From: Nocardia inohanensis NBRC 100128
Lineage (GTDB): Bacteria; Actinomycetota; Actinomycetes; Mycobacteriales; Mycobacteriaceae
Direction: 5' to 3'
Length of the DNA: 64,000 bases
NCBI RefSeq assembly: GCF_001612945.1
Contig: NZ_BDBK01000012.1
Coordinates: 1-64,000, forward strand
The position numbers were made by a program, and so were the translations under genes. Below, in pieces: positions 32,202 through 40,859 of the stretch; the first letter of the stretch is position 1; every line of letters starts with the position of its first letter. The notes below the pieces were generated by a model. That model was not told where the DNA came from. It did not search any database and saw nothing but the letters and a program-made list of their open reading frames with translations.

Positions 32202-34217
32202 ATGGTTTCCTACATCGTCACAGGCGGGACCGGATTCCTGGGACGGCGCGTGGTCGCCGGGCTGCTGGAGCGCGACCCGCAGGCGGTCGTGCACGCCCTG
32301 GTGCGCGAGGCGTCGGTCGCCAAACTGCGCGAGATGGCCGCGGGCTGGGGCGCGGAGGATCGGGTGTTCCCGCTGGTCGGAGACCTGACCGCGCCGGGCC
32401 TCGGACTCGTCGACGAGACGCCGAGCGCCGAGCACGTGGTGCACCTGGGCGCGGTCTACGATATGACCGCCGCCGAGGACGTCACCTACGCCGCGAACGT
32501 GCGGGGCACGCAGTCGGTCATCGACCTGGCGCGGGAACTGGGCGCGGTACTGCATCACGTTTCGTCGGTCGCGGTCGCCGGTGATCACAAGGGCAAGTTC
32601 TTCGAGGACGATTTCGATCTCGGCCAGAACTTGAATTCGCCTTATCACCGCACCAAATTCGAGGCCGAGAAGCAGGTCCGCGAGGCCGAGGGCCTGCGCT
32701 GGCGGGTGTATCGCCCGGCCATTGTGGTCGGCGATTCCCGCACCGGTGAAATGGACAAGATCGACGGGCCGTATTACTTCTTCCCCGCGATCGCCGGATT
32801 GGCCGCGCTGCCGTCGGAACTGCCGATGCCGCTGCCGAATCTGGGCGCCACCAATATCGTTCCGGTCGACTTCGTGGCCGCGGCCATGGTCGAGTTGATC
32901 ACCAAGCCCGGTCTGGTGGGGCGCACTTTCCATCTCACCAATCCGCAGCCGCAGCCGTTCGGCGATATCTATGCCGCGCTGGCCCGGGCCGCGGGCGCAC
33001 CGGCCGGGATCGGCACGGTCCCCGGCAGCAATACCGCACTGCATGCGCTCGGCGGCATTCCCGGTGTTCCGGCGGTGCGCGATTTCCTGCTGGAGCGCTT
33101 CGGCATTCCCGCCGAGGTTGCCCCGCACACCGCCTTCGAATCGGAGTTCGTCTCCGAATCGACCCGCGCGATTCTGCGCCCCGCGGGCATCGAGGTCCCC
33201 GAGTTCGCCGATTACGCGGACACGCTGTGGAACTACTGGGCCGACCATCTGGACCCGGACCGCGCCCGCCGCGGCGACGGTGACGGACTGGCCGGTCGCA
33301 TCGTGCTGGTCACCGGCGCGTCCTCCGGTATCGGCCTGGCCACCGCGCACGCCGTCGCCAAGCGCGGCGCGACCGTGCTCATGGTGGCCCGCACCCCCGA
33401 GGACATCGAGGCCGCCGCCGCCCAGGTGCGCGCCGAAAGCGGTGCGGCACAGGCGTACACCTGCGACATCACCGATGAGAAGTCGGTGGAGCTGCTGGTC
33501 AAGCAGATGCTGGCCGACCACGGCCACGTCGACTACGTGGTGAACAACGCGGGCCGTTCGATCCGCCGTTCGGTGCTCAACTCCACCGACCGCATGCACG
33601 ACTTCGAGCGCACCATGGCGGTCAACTATTTCGGCGCGGTCCGGCTGATCCTGGCGCTGCTGCCGTCCATGCGTGAACGCCGCTTCGGCCACTTCGTGAA
33701 CATCTCCTCGATCGCGGTGCAGACCAAGGTGCCCCGCTTCGCGGCATACGTGGCGAGCAAATCGGCCCTGGACAATTTCAGCGAGATCGCCGCGGTCGAG
33801 AACGCCGACGCCGGAATCACCTTCACGTCGGTGCGCATGCCCCTGGTGCGCACCCCGATGATCGCCCCGACCGACCTCTACAAGTCGATCCCGGTGCACA
33901 CCCCGGAGCAGGCCGCCGGCATCGTGGTGCGGGCGCTCGAACACCGCCCCAGCCGGATCGACACCCCCATCGGCACCTTCGCCCAGTTCGTCGACACCGT
34001 CATGCCGTCGGTGAAGCGCGCCATCCTCTCGCAAGGCTTCCGCATGTTCGGCGAGTCCAAGGCCGCGCACGGCAGCACCCCCGCCGACGCCCCGTCCGAC
34101 GCCAAGCCCGAATCCCGTAGCCCGCTACTGGCATTGGCGCCGATCGTGCAGCCCCTCATGGGCCTGCCCTCCCCCGCCGCCCGCATCGCCAACAAGATCC
34201 CGGGCCTGCACTGGTAG
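32202..34217 (+). CDS. Two-domain SDR, AcrA1-like fatty acyl-CoA reductase
   Basis: A 671-residue fusion. Residues 1 to about 350 are an extended SDR/acyl reductase domain (TGGTGFLG at the N-terminus, YHRTKFEAE catalytic YxxxK-type). Residues about 365-600 form a classical SDR domain (TGASSGIG, NNAG, YVASKSALDNFSE). The C-terminal tail is Ala/Pro-rich. The order and length match mycobacterial Rv3391 (AcrA1), which is annotated as a multifunctional acyl-CoA reductase. It would reduce long-chain acyl-CoA to aldehyde or alcohol for wax-ester or lipid synthesis, fitting the WS/DGAT gene nearby. A 14-bp hairpin follows it. Confidence 0.88.
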   Translation: MVSYIVTGGTGFLGRRVVAGLLERDPQAVVHALVREASVAKLREMAAGWGAEDRVFPLVGDLTAPGLGLVDETPSAEHVVHLGAVYDMTAAEDVTYAANVRGTQSVIDLARELGAVLHHVSSVAVAGDHKGKFFEDDFDLGQNLNSPYHRTKFEAEKQVREAEGLRWRVYRPAIVVGDSRTGEMDKIDGPYYFFPAIAGLAALPSELPMPLPNLGATNIVPVDFVAAAMVELITKPGLVGRTFHLTNPQPQPFGDIYAALARAAGAPAGIGTVPGSNTALHALGGIPGVPAVRDFLLERFGIPAEVAPHTAFESEFVSESTRAILRPAGIEVPEFADYADTLWNYWADHLDPDRARRGDGDGLAGRIVLVTGASSGIGLATAHAVAKRGATVLMVARTPEDIEAAAAQVRAESGAAQAYTCDITDEKSVELLVKQMLADHGHVDYVVNNAGRSIRRSVLNSTDRMHDFERTMAVNYFGAVRLILALLPSMRERRFGHFVNISSIAVQTKVPRFAAYVASKSALDNFSEIAAVENADAGITFTSVRMPLVRTPMIAPTDLYKSIPVHTPEQAAGIVVRALEHRPSRIDTPIGTFAQFVDTVMPSVKRAILSQGFRMFGESKAAHGSTPADAPSDAKPESRSPLLALAPIVQPLMGLPSPAARIANKIPGLHW

Positions 34218-34278
34218 GCCGTGATCCCGGCCACGGCCGAGTGCGAAGCTGAGGAACAGGGCTGCCGCACACAGCGAT

Positions 34279-34309
34279 TCGGCCCGATGGGTATAACCCA
34301 TCGGGCCGA
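34279..34309. terminator. Hairpin between the convergent reductase and cutinase genes
   Basis: A perfect 14-bp stem (TCGGCCCGATGGGT and complement) with the 3-nt loop ATA, lying between two convergent genes. It probably acts in both directions; a U-tract is not obvious, as is common in actinobacteria. Confidence 0.7.
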
Positions 34310-34378
34310 TGCCCCCGGACCGATCGGCGATCGCCCCTTCGAAATCTCGCCGATACCCCGGGGATTCAGGTGGCTTGC

Positions 34379-35032
34379 TCAGATGCGGTATGCCGCGAAG
34401 TTGGCTGCCGCGACGAAGCTGTCGGAGTAGGAGACGTGCGCGTAGTAGTTGGATCCCGACCCGCAGATGGGATCCCCACTGGTGCACCAGGATCCGGTGC
34501 GGCCGAGGTAGGCGCCGGGCACGCTCCAGCCGATCGCCTCCATGGGATCGCCGAAGAGCAGGATCGCCGCCACGTGATCGGCGAGGTAGGCCGGCAGCTG
34601 TGAGCGGTTCGGGTACCACGACACCGCGCCGGTGCCGAGGGCGGCGTGAATGACCGCCGCACCCTGTGAGTAGCCGACCAGGACGAAGGCTTGGCCGGGG
34701 CACTCGGCGGCCTGAGCGGTCAAGTGGGACACCAGATCCGAGCTGCCCCAGCCGAGGTTGAAGCTGTAGTCGGCGGGGTAGGAGACCGAGTAGGCGCTGG
34801 TCGTCCTGGGCAACCGGTCCTGCAAATAGCCGTACAGCTGGTTCCCGACCACGTCACCCAGCCAGCCGGGCTCACCGGTGCCCCGCGCCACCACCACATC
34901 CACCTCGGCACACCATTGCGCGTGTGCCGTTCCGGGTCGGAGCGGGATCAGCGCGGCCGCGATCATCAGCATGGTCGCGAAAACCCAAGTGCTACGCCAT
35001 TTGCCAGTCGGCAGTACCTTTCGGTCGCCCAT
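34379..35032 (-). CDS. Secreted cutinase family esterase
   Basis: A 217-residue protein with an N-terminal signal (positively charged start, then FATMLMIAAALIPL, cleavage near AHA). The mature part is a cutinase/alpha-beta hydrolase: VVVARGTGEPG, the nucleophile elbow GYSQGAAV, and the catalytic Asp in SGDPICGSGSN with the His in YAHVSY; Cys residues are placed for the usual disulfides. Mycobacterial cutinase-like proteins are lipases, phospholipases or esterases. ATG 35032 is taken as start; GTG 35041 is an alternative. Confidence 0.9.
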   Translation of the reverse strand: MGDRKVLPTGKWRSTWVFATMLMIAAALIPLRPGTAHAQWCAEVDVVVARGTGEPGWLGDVVGNQLYGYLQDRLPRTTSAYSVSYPADYSFNLGWGSSDLVSHLTAQAAECPGQAFVLVGYSQGAAVIHAALGTGAVSWYPNRSQLPAYLADHVAAILLFGDPMEAIGWSVPGAYLGRTGSWCTSGDPICGSGSNYYAHVSYSDSFVAAANFAAYRI

Positions 35033-35297
35033 GTTCCTCACCTCACGCCGTTGTGAGAAGCCGGACGACTCTTGTCAGTGACAAGTGACACTTCATCCGG
35101 CCATGTGACCCAAGGTACGAACGGACCGGCGGGGCGGCAACGCATTCCAGTGAGAGATACCCAATCGCGGCCCAACCGTATCGATATGAAACTTGTTATC
35201 TACAAGCTACTTCGAGGCAACGGAATGGGATCCAACCAGTACATTCAGGTGCAGCGATCGGTGCGCAAAATGGAACCGGTTCCCATACTGTCTTGGT

Positions 35298-36698
35298 ATG
35301 GAACGACTTACAGGGCTCGATGCCAGCTTCCTCTATCTCGAAACAGACACTCAACTGCTGCACGTATGCGCACTTCTGATAGTCGACCCGGCCGCCGACG
35401 GCGTGGAGTTCGACTTCGAGCGCTTCAAAGCCGAACTCGGCCGCCGGCTGCACTTGATTCCGGCCATGACCAGCCGCCTGCACCAGGTGCCGTTCAACCT
35501 CGATCATCCGGTGTGGGTGCTGGATCCGGACTTCGATCTCGGGTATCACGTGCGCCGCGCCGCGCTCCCCGCCCCGGGCGGTCGCCGCGAATTGTCCGAT
35601 ATCACCGCCGATATCGCCGGCCGGCCCCTGGATCGCCGCCGCCCGCTCTGGGAGATGTGGGTGGTGGAGGGCCTGCCGCACGGCAAGGTCGCGGTGGTCT
35701 CGAAGTACCACCACGCCATCGTGGACGGCATCACCGGCACCAATATGATGATGCACCTGTGTGATCTCGAGCCCGGCGTCAGCTACACTCCGCCCGCCGA
35801 ATCACCTACTCCCGAAGCCGAACCCAGCGATCTCGCCCTCGCCGCCGAAGCGCTGCTGAAGTTCCCGGCCAAGCTCGGACTGGTCGGCATGGTGCCCAAG
35901 ACCGTCGGCATCCTGGGCGGTCTGGTGCAACGCCGGCGCGGCAACGGCTCGCGCGGTATGCCGCTGCCGTTCACCGCCCCGCGCACCCCGTTCAATCGCG
36001 CGATCACCCCGCATCGCGCCGTCTCCTTCATCCAGTCGGAGCTGGCCGATATCAAGGAGATAAAGACCGCGTTCGGCGTCAAGGTCAATGATGTGGTGCT
36101 GGCCGTCGTCGGCGGATCGCTGCGGGCCTATCTGGAGAACCACGGCGAACTGCCCGAAACCTCGCTCATCGCTTCGGTTCCGGTGTCGGTGCACGACACC
36201 ACCCGTCACGAAGCCGGCGTGAACCAGGTCTCGACCATCTTCGCCCGCCTCTACACCGATATCGCCGATCCGGTGGCGCGCATGCTGGCCATCGCCGAGG
36301 ACAATCGCGGCGCGAAGGAGGAGCACAACCTGATCGGTGCGGACTTCCTACAGGATTGGGCGAAGTACGCCCCGCCCAACACCTTCCAGCTCGCCGCCCG
36401 CGCCTATTCCTCGTTCAAGCTCGCCGAGCATCATCCGGTGGTGCACAATCTGGTCGTCTCGAATGTGCCCGGACCCGACTTCCCCAAGTACTTCCTGGGC
36501 GTGCGGGTGTCCTCGATGTATCCGTTCGGGCCGGTCTTCCACGGCGCGGGCCTGACCGCCACGGTCATCTCCACCAACGGCAGTCTCGATTTCGGTTTCA
36601 TCGCCTGCCGCGAACTCGCGCCCGATATCGACCAGCTCGCCGATGCCGTGCCCGAGGTCATCACCGAGCTGCTCAAAGCCGCCCGCGAAAAGCGCTAG
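35298..36698 (+). CDS. WS/DGAT-type wax ester synthase/diacylglycerol acyltransferase
   Basis: A 466-residue acyltransferase starting MERLTGLDASFLYLET, typical of the family. The catalytic motif HHAIVDG (HHxxxDG) lies near residue 137, and the family segment NDVVLAVVGGSLRAYL occurs in the C-terminal half. These enzymes esterify fatty alcohols (wax esters) or diacylglycerol (storage triacylglycerol) with acyl-CoA. With the upstream acyl-CoA reductase it could form a wax-ester route. The start has almost no ribosome-binding site, so translation may be leaderless or weak. Its stop overlaps the convergent hydrolase stop. Confidence 0.92.
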   Translation: MERLTGLDASFLYLETDTQLLHVCALLIVDPAADGVEFDFERFKAELGRRLHLIPAMTSRLHQVPFNLDHPVWVLDPDFDLGYHVRRAALPAPGGRRELSDITADIAGRPLDRRRPLWEMWVVEGLPHGKVAVVSKYHHAIVDGITGTNMMMHLCDLEPGVSYTPPAESPTPEAEPSDLALAAEALLKFPAKLGLVGMVPKTVGILGGLVQRRRGNGSRGMPLPFTAPRTPFNRAITPHRAVSFIQSELADIKEIKTAFGVKVNDVVLAVVGGSLRAYLENHGELPETSLIASVPVSVHDTTRHEAGVNQVSTIFARLYTDIADPVARMLAIAEDNRGAKEEHNLIGADFLQDWAKYAPPNTFQLAARAYSSFKLAEHHPVVHNLVVSNVPGPDFPKYFLGVRVSSMYPFGPVFHGAGLTATVISTNGSLDFGFIACRELAPDIDQLADAVPEVITELLKAAREKR

Positions 36699-37624
36699 AC
36701 CCGCTCCGCCACCGAAGCGACGGCCTCGAGGAACACCGGGACAAAGACGTCCGCCTCGAGTGCGCAGGCCGCATGACCGGCCTTCGCCAGGAAGATCTCC
36801 GCTCCCGGAATCATTTTCGCCATTTCCAGCTGACGCCCCACCGGCAACGCCCGGTCCCGCGTGGTGATCAGCACCGCCGTCGGCACTTTCAGGCCCGGCA
36901 GCCATTCCGAGGAATCGAACCGCCCCAGCGCCACCAGCGATTGCGCCAGCGCCCAGCCGCTCGTGCTGCGCATCTCGCCCATCGCCCAGCGATCCATCCG
37001 GCCCACCGGCCAGGAGGACTCGGGCAGTTCGGTGAGTTTGTCCCGGCGCAATTCCGCACGGCGGAACGACCATTCGCTGAACGAGGTGGCGATCGCCGCC
37101 CAGCTGCGATGGAACGCGCGCTCGCGCCACTTCTCCTGGAACTTGTAGGTGGTGGCGGCCAGGACGATTCCGCCGACCCGGTCCGGATGCCGGTGCGCGG
37201 CCAGCTGCGCGACCAGCCCGCCCATCGAATAGCCCGCGAGAATGGGACGATCCACGCCGAGCGCGTCGGCCACGGCGATCACATCGTCCGCCAGATCGTC
37301 GAGATCGAAACGCTCCGAACGGATTCCGCGGCCGTGCCAGCGCTGATCGAACAGCACCACCCGGTAGTGCTCGCCGAGTTCCTTCAGGCACGGGAACCAG
37401 TTCAGCATGGCGGTGGTGGAGGCGCCGTGCAGCAGGATCACCGTCGGGGAGTCGGCGGCCGGGCCGGGCAGATCCACCACGTAGGTGCGACCGCGGCCGG
37501 CCAGCTCGACCATGGACCCCTGCGGGACCTCGGTCAACCTGGAGATTCGTGAGGACAGGCGGCGGCCGCGGCGGGGTTCGCCGGTCGCTGCGCGCACCGA
37601 CCGCGCCATGCTGGGGTTCGTCAT
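36695..37624 (-). CDS. Alpha/beta hydrolase
   Basis: A 309-residue cytosolic hydrolase. The oxyanion region VILLHGASTTAM, the nucleophile elbow AGYSMGGLV (near residue 130), the Asp in LITTRDRALP and the His in AGHAACALEA are visible. The ATG has GGGAGG upstream. It is convergent with the WS/DGAT gene (4-bp overlap). It may be an esterase or lipase acting on neutral lipids, but this is not provable from sequence. Confidence 0.85.
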   Translation of the reverse strand: MTNPSMARSVRAATGEPRRGRRLSSRISRLTEVPQGSMVELAGRGRTYVVDLPGPAADSPTVILLHGASTTAMLNWFPCLKELGEHYRVVLFDQRWHGRGIRSERFDLDDLADDVIAVADALGVDRPILAGYSMGGLVAQLAAHRHPDRVGGIVLAATTYKFQEKWRERAFHRSWAAIATSFSEWSFRRAELRRDKLTELPESSWPVGRMDRWAMGEMRSTSGWALAQSLVALGRFDSSEWLPGLKVPTAVLITTRDRALPVGRQLEMAKMIPGAEIFLAKAGHAACALEADVFVPVFLEAVASVAERV

Positions 37625-37720
37625 CGAAATGCCTCCCGACGTGCTGCTTCAACAGGCGGAAATGAAACACGTTCCACCCGATGATGCCATAAGCCGCCGG
37701 ACTGGTCGCGGTGCGCTTCA

Positions 37721-38620
37721 TTACGGTTTACAGGTGTGCGGGCCGCTCAACACCGTCGTGACCACCACCGGTGCGGGCGGCGGCGGGGTCTCGGTGACCG
37801 GCGCCGCGCCGGGCATGTCGTAGAGCCGAATTCCGGTGTAGCGCAACTGCCCCGGATCGACGGTAATGCCCGAGAGCAGCACTTCGTGGTCGTATTCGTC
37901 GATCACCAGGGCCGCGAACGGCCCCGGGCCGAGACCCGAAAGCGACCAGGTGTTGTCGTACCCGCGCCGCAGCGAGACCCAGTCGCCGCCGGCCTCCGGC
38001 CGCAAGGCCACCTGACGCAATGGGTTTCCGCTACCGCCGAACAGCAACCCCAGCCAGTCGGCGTTGGAACCCGATTGCACCCGGTAGTAGAGCTCGGGCG
38101 CGGGATTGGGGTCGCGGACCCGGCTGATGCGGATCGGCGCGACACCGTCCTTGGTATTGGCGATGGCTTCGAAAGCCGTTCTGCTCAAGTCGTATTGGTG
38201 CGGTGCGCACGCCGGGCAGCGGTCCACGATCTGCGCGCGGACGCTGCCGAGCGGACCGTCGATGTCCACATACGAGCCGCACGGCGCGGAACCTTCGTAC
38301 TCCGTGGTGGGTATGCCGACGTAGTAGCCGTCCAGGGGCAGATCCGGCAGCGAACAGGCCACACCCTGACCGAACGCGTAGTAGCGCGCTTCACCGTGCT
38401 CGGGGGCGGGCTGCGTCGTCGGATTCTGCTGCGTGGTAACCGAACTCGGCGGGGTGGTCGCCGGTAGCGTGACCACGGTGGTGGTGGGCGGCGCGGCGGT
38501 GCAGGACGCCGGTACCGGCCGCATCATCCAGCTCACCGCTCCCACCACGACGAGTCCGGTCAGTGCCGTCCACAGCCAGGGTCTGCCAGAGCGGACCTCT
38601 TCGTGTCCCGTGCGGTGCAT
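37721..38620 (-). CDS. Membrane-anchored expansin-like (double-psi beta-barrel) protein
   Basis: A 299-residue protein with one N-terminal hydrophobic helix (WLWTALTGLVVVGAVSW) acting as anchor or signal. A Thr/Pro-rich linker follows (about 45-80). The expansin/RlpA-type barrel (about 80-175) has GEARYYAFGQGVACS, then GSYVDIDGPLGSVRAQIVDR and YDLSRTAFEAIA. A C-terminal beta-sandwich carbohydrate-binding-like domain (about 180-270) completes the bacterial EXLX1-like two-domain layout. Expansins loosen polysaccharide networks without hydrolysis. Start ATG 38620 follows GGGGAG; the longer in-frame ORF is rejected. Confidence 0.8.
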   Translation of the reverse strand: MHRTGHEEVRSGRPWLWTALTGLVVVGAVSWMMRPVPASCTAAPPTTTVVTLPATTPPSSVTTQQNPTTQPAPEHGEARYYAFGQGVACSLPDLPLDGYYVGIPTTEYEGSAPCGSYVDIDGPLGSVRAQIVDRCPACAPHQYDLSRTAFEAIANTKDGVAPIRISRVRDPNPAPELYYRVQSGSNADWLGLLFGGSGNPLRQVALRPEAGGDWVSLRRGYDNTWSLSGLGPGPFAALVIDEYDHEVLLSGITVDPGQLRYTGIRLYDMPGAAPVTETPPPPAPVVVTTVLSGPHTCKP

Positions 38621-38820
38621 GGCCGCTCCCCAACCTCCGAATTGATGTTTGCTGCAACGATGCTGACTGCTATCAGGAAAGCAGCCGGACCGGTCGCACC
38701 GGACTCGAATCGGAAACTCGAAAGCAGAGAATCGGCGTGTCACCGGCGTGTCCTGGATTCGAACGGAACCGGATCCGGCTTCGTATAACCGGGTACCTGC
38801 CCCCTCAGGAGACGCCCACC

Positions 38821-39678
38821 ATGACCCAGCTCGCGCCGTTCTATCGACAAGTCCAATCCCACTACGACCTGTCCGACGAGTTCTACGCGCTGTTCCTCGA
38901 CCCGTCGATGACCTACAGCTGCGCCTTCTTCGCCGACGACCGAATGACCCTGGAGGATGCCCAGCGCGCCAAGATCGACCTCTCGCTCGGCAAACTGCGC
39001 CTGCAACCGGGCATGACCCTGCTGGACATCGGCTGCGGCTGGGGCGCGACCGTGCTGCGCGCCGCCCAGCAATACGACATCCGGGTCATCGGCCTCACCC
39101 TGAGCCGCAACCAGTACGAGCACACCCGCGCCCGCATCGCGGCCCTCGGCCTCACCAATGCCGAAGTGCGCCTACAGGGTTGGGAAGAATTCGACGGCAC
39201 CGCCGACCGCATCGTCAGCATCGGCGCCTTCGAGCACTTCCGCAAAGAGCGCTACACCGAATTCATGACCCGCTGCCACCGCATGATGCCCGCCGACGGC
39301 CGCCTGCTGCTGCACACCATCATCGGCCGCACCCTCGCCGAACTCCGCGCCGCGAACATCCCCGTCACCCGCGCCGACGCGCTCTTCCACATCTTCATGA
39401 AGCGCGAGATCTTCCCCGGCGGCCAACTCCCCCAAGCCGACGAAGTCCCCCGCCTCGCCACCGCCGCCGGCTTCCACATCCAGCGCATCCACTCCCTGCA
39501 ACCCCACTACGCCCGCACCCTCGACCAGTGGGCCGCCGCCCTGCGAACCAACCGCGACCGCGCCATCGCCCTCACCTCCGAAGAGGTCTACGACCGCTAC
39601 CGCCGCTACCTCACCGGCTGCGCCGACTACTTCCGCAGCGGCCACCTCGACGTCATGCAGTTCACCCTCGTCAAATAG
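38821..39678 (+). CDS. Mycolate/cyclopropane-fatty-acid synthase family methyltransferase
   Basis: A 285-residue SAM-dependent methyltransferase closely matching CmaA/MmaA enzymes: SHYDLSDEFYALFLDPSMTY at the start, the SAM motif LLDIGCGWGATVL, GLTLSRNQYEH, and the conserved EHF in SIGAFEHFRKERY. It ends with HYARTLDQWAAAL and DVMQFTL. These enzymes put cyclopropane or methyl groups on double bonds of mycolic acids or other lipids. Nearby genes for acyl-CoA reduction and acyl transfer fit a lipid island. The reading begins at ATG 38821 at the start of family homology. Confidence 0.92.
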   Translation: MTQLAPFYRQVQSHYDLSDEFYALFLDPSMTYSCAFFADDRMTLEDAQRAKIDLSLGKLRLQPGMTLLDIGCGWGATVLRAAQQYDIRVIGLTLSRNQYEHTRARIAALGLTNAEVRLQGWEEFDGTADRIVSIGAFEHFRKERYTEFMTRCHRMMPADGRLLLHTIIGRTLAELRAANIPVTRADALFHIFMKREIFPGGQLPQADEVPRLATAAGFHIQRIHSLQPHYARTLDQWAAALRTNRDRAIALTSEEVYDRYRRYLTGCADYFRSGHLDVMQFTLVK

Positions 39679-39685
39679 CCCGAAG

Positions 39686-39712
39686 GCCCGCGAATGCCGG
39701 ATATTCGCGGGC
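39686..39712. terminator. Hairpin between the methyltransferase and small secreted protein genes
   Basis: A perfect 10-bp inverted repeat (GCCCGCGAAT and complement) with a 7-nt loop, directly after the methyltransferase stop and before the convergent stop at 39726. Confidence 0.6.
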
Positions 39713-39725
39713 ACTTCCGTTTACC

Positions 39726-40151
39726 TCACGGGACATAGAAGGTGGCGAACCCGGGGGTGGTGGTGCCGCCGCTGGCGGGGGTGAGGATGAGGGCCAGCTG
39801 ACCGGGGCCGGGGGTGAAGGTGGTTTGGGCGGGAATGCCGTTGAGGCCGTTGGAGAGTTGGGTGGTGCCGGTGACGCCGGTGGTGAGGTTGAGCCATTGG
39901 ACGGTGGAGGAGATGTAGCAGCCCCAGCCGCCCGGCTTGCCGCCGGCGATGGTGACGGTGCCGGGGAGGGCGCCGACTACGGCGACGCAGTTGCCGGGGA
40001 AGGCGTCGAAGCTGCCGTTGGGGTTGCCGAAAGGGGCAGGGTTTATTTGGAAGGGGATGACCGCGGGGTCGGCGCCGGCGATCGCGGCGGCGGGGAGGGC
40101 CGCGGCGGCCAAGGCGGTGGTGGTGACGGCGAGCTTACGAGCGAAATTCAT
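39726..40151 (-). CDS. Small secreted protein of unknown function
   Basis: A 141-residue protein with a clear signal peptide (residues 1 to about 27, NFARKLAVTTTALAAAALPA). The mature protein is rich in Gly, Thr and Pro, has two Cys that could pair (in PGNCVAVVG and GGWGCYIS), and ends GFATFYVP. I do not recognise a family. It is a single gene bounded by a hairpin and the downstream region of the TetR gene at 40224. It could be a small cell-wall or extracellular protein. Confidence 0.75.
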   Translation of the reverse strand: MNFARKLAVTTTALAAAALPAAAIAGADPAVIPFQINPAPFGNPNGSFDAFPGNCVAVVGALPGTVTIAGGKPGGWGCYISSTVQWLNLTTGVTGTTQLSNGLNGIPAQTTFTPGPGQLALILTPASGGTTTPGFATFYVP

Positions 40152-40223
40152 GCGTGAACTCCTGCGACGTTGGATCCCGAGCCGAACCCGGTCGAGGATA
40201 CCGACTGTTTGCTCCGGGTCGGG

Positions 40224-40859
40224 TTATGGCTCGGCGCCCAGTGCGGTGCGCAGGAAGTCGACCAGCTGGGCTCGGACGCGATCCTGGGTGAGGCCGTCGG
40301 ATCCGGCGCGCAGGGCGGACATGAGGGCCGAGACCAGGACCGAGAGCAGGACCTCGCCGGCGGTGTGGGCGTCCAGGGCGGGGTCCAGGAAGCCTTCTCG
40401 GATGCCGTGATCGACCTTGACGACGGCTTGCTCGCCGTAGCGGCGGGCATTCTGGATACAGCGTTCGATGACGCGGTCGTCGATCGAAGAGGCTTCCAGC
40501 AGTAGGAAATTCACCAGGCCGGGCTCACCGGCGACCAGGTCGTAGCAGCGGTCGATGACGCGGGCGTAGCGGGCGCAGAAGTCGGCGAGGGAGTCGGCGG
40601 CGGTATCGCCTTCGGGGCCGAGCAGCCGGTCCTTGATGAGGTCGAAGGCGTGATCGATGACGGCGTCGAGGATGTCGCGTTTGTTGTCGAAGTAGTTGTA
40701 GAAGGTGCCGTGGCTGACGCCCGCGGCGACGGCGATGTCGTCCACGCCGACGCCCCGGAAACCACGGGTGGTGATGAGGTCGTAGGCGGCCCGGACCAGG
40801 GCGGTGCGGCGGGCTTCGGCGCGGGCCGCGCGGCGGGTGGCGGGTTCGGTATCGGTCAT
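40224..40859 (-). CDS. TetR/AcrR family transcriptional regulator
   Basis: A 211-residue regulator with helix-turn-helix VGVDDIAVAAGVSHGTFYNY followed by FDNKRDIL (residues about 37-65). Its ATG overlaps by one base the stop of the second TetR gene (TGATG), so the two regulators are coupled and follow the mce operon on the same strand. They may form a pair controlling mce transcription, as Mce3R (TetR type) does for mce3, but no ligand or target is shown by sequence. Confidence 0.9.
   Translation of the reverse strand: MTDTEPATRRAARAEARRTALVRAAYDLITTRGFRGVGVDDIAVAAGVSHGTFYNYFDNKRDILDAVIDHAFDLIKDRLLGPEGDTAADSLADFCARYARVIDRCYDLVAGEPGLVNFLLLEASSIDDRVIERCIQNARRYGEQAVVKVDHGIREGFLDPALDAHTAGEVLLSVLVSALMSALRAGSDGLTQDRVRAQLVDFLRTALGAEP

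Noticed and set aside
32061..34070. 669-residue antisense ORF over the acyl-CoA reductase gene
   Set aside because: Antisense shadow rich in His, Gly and Arg; the sense strand has two intact SDR domains.
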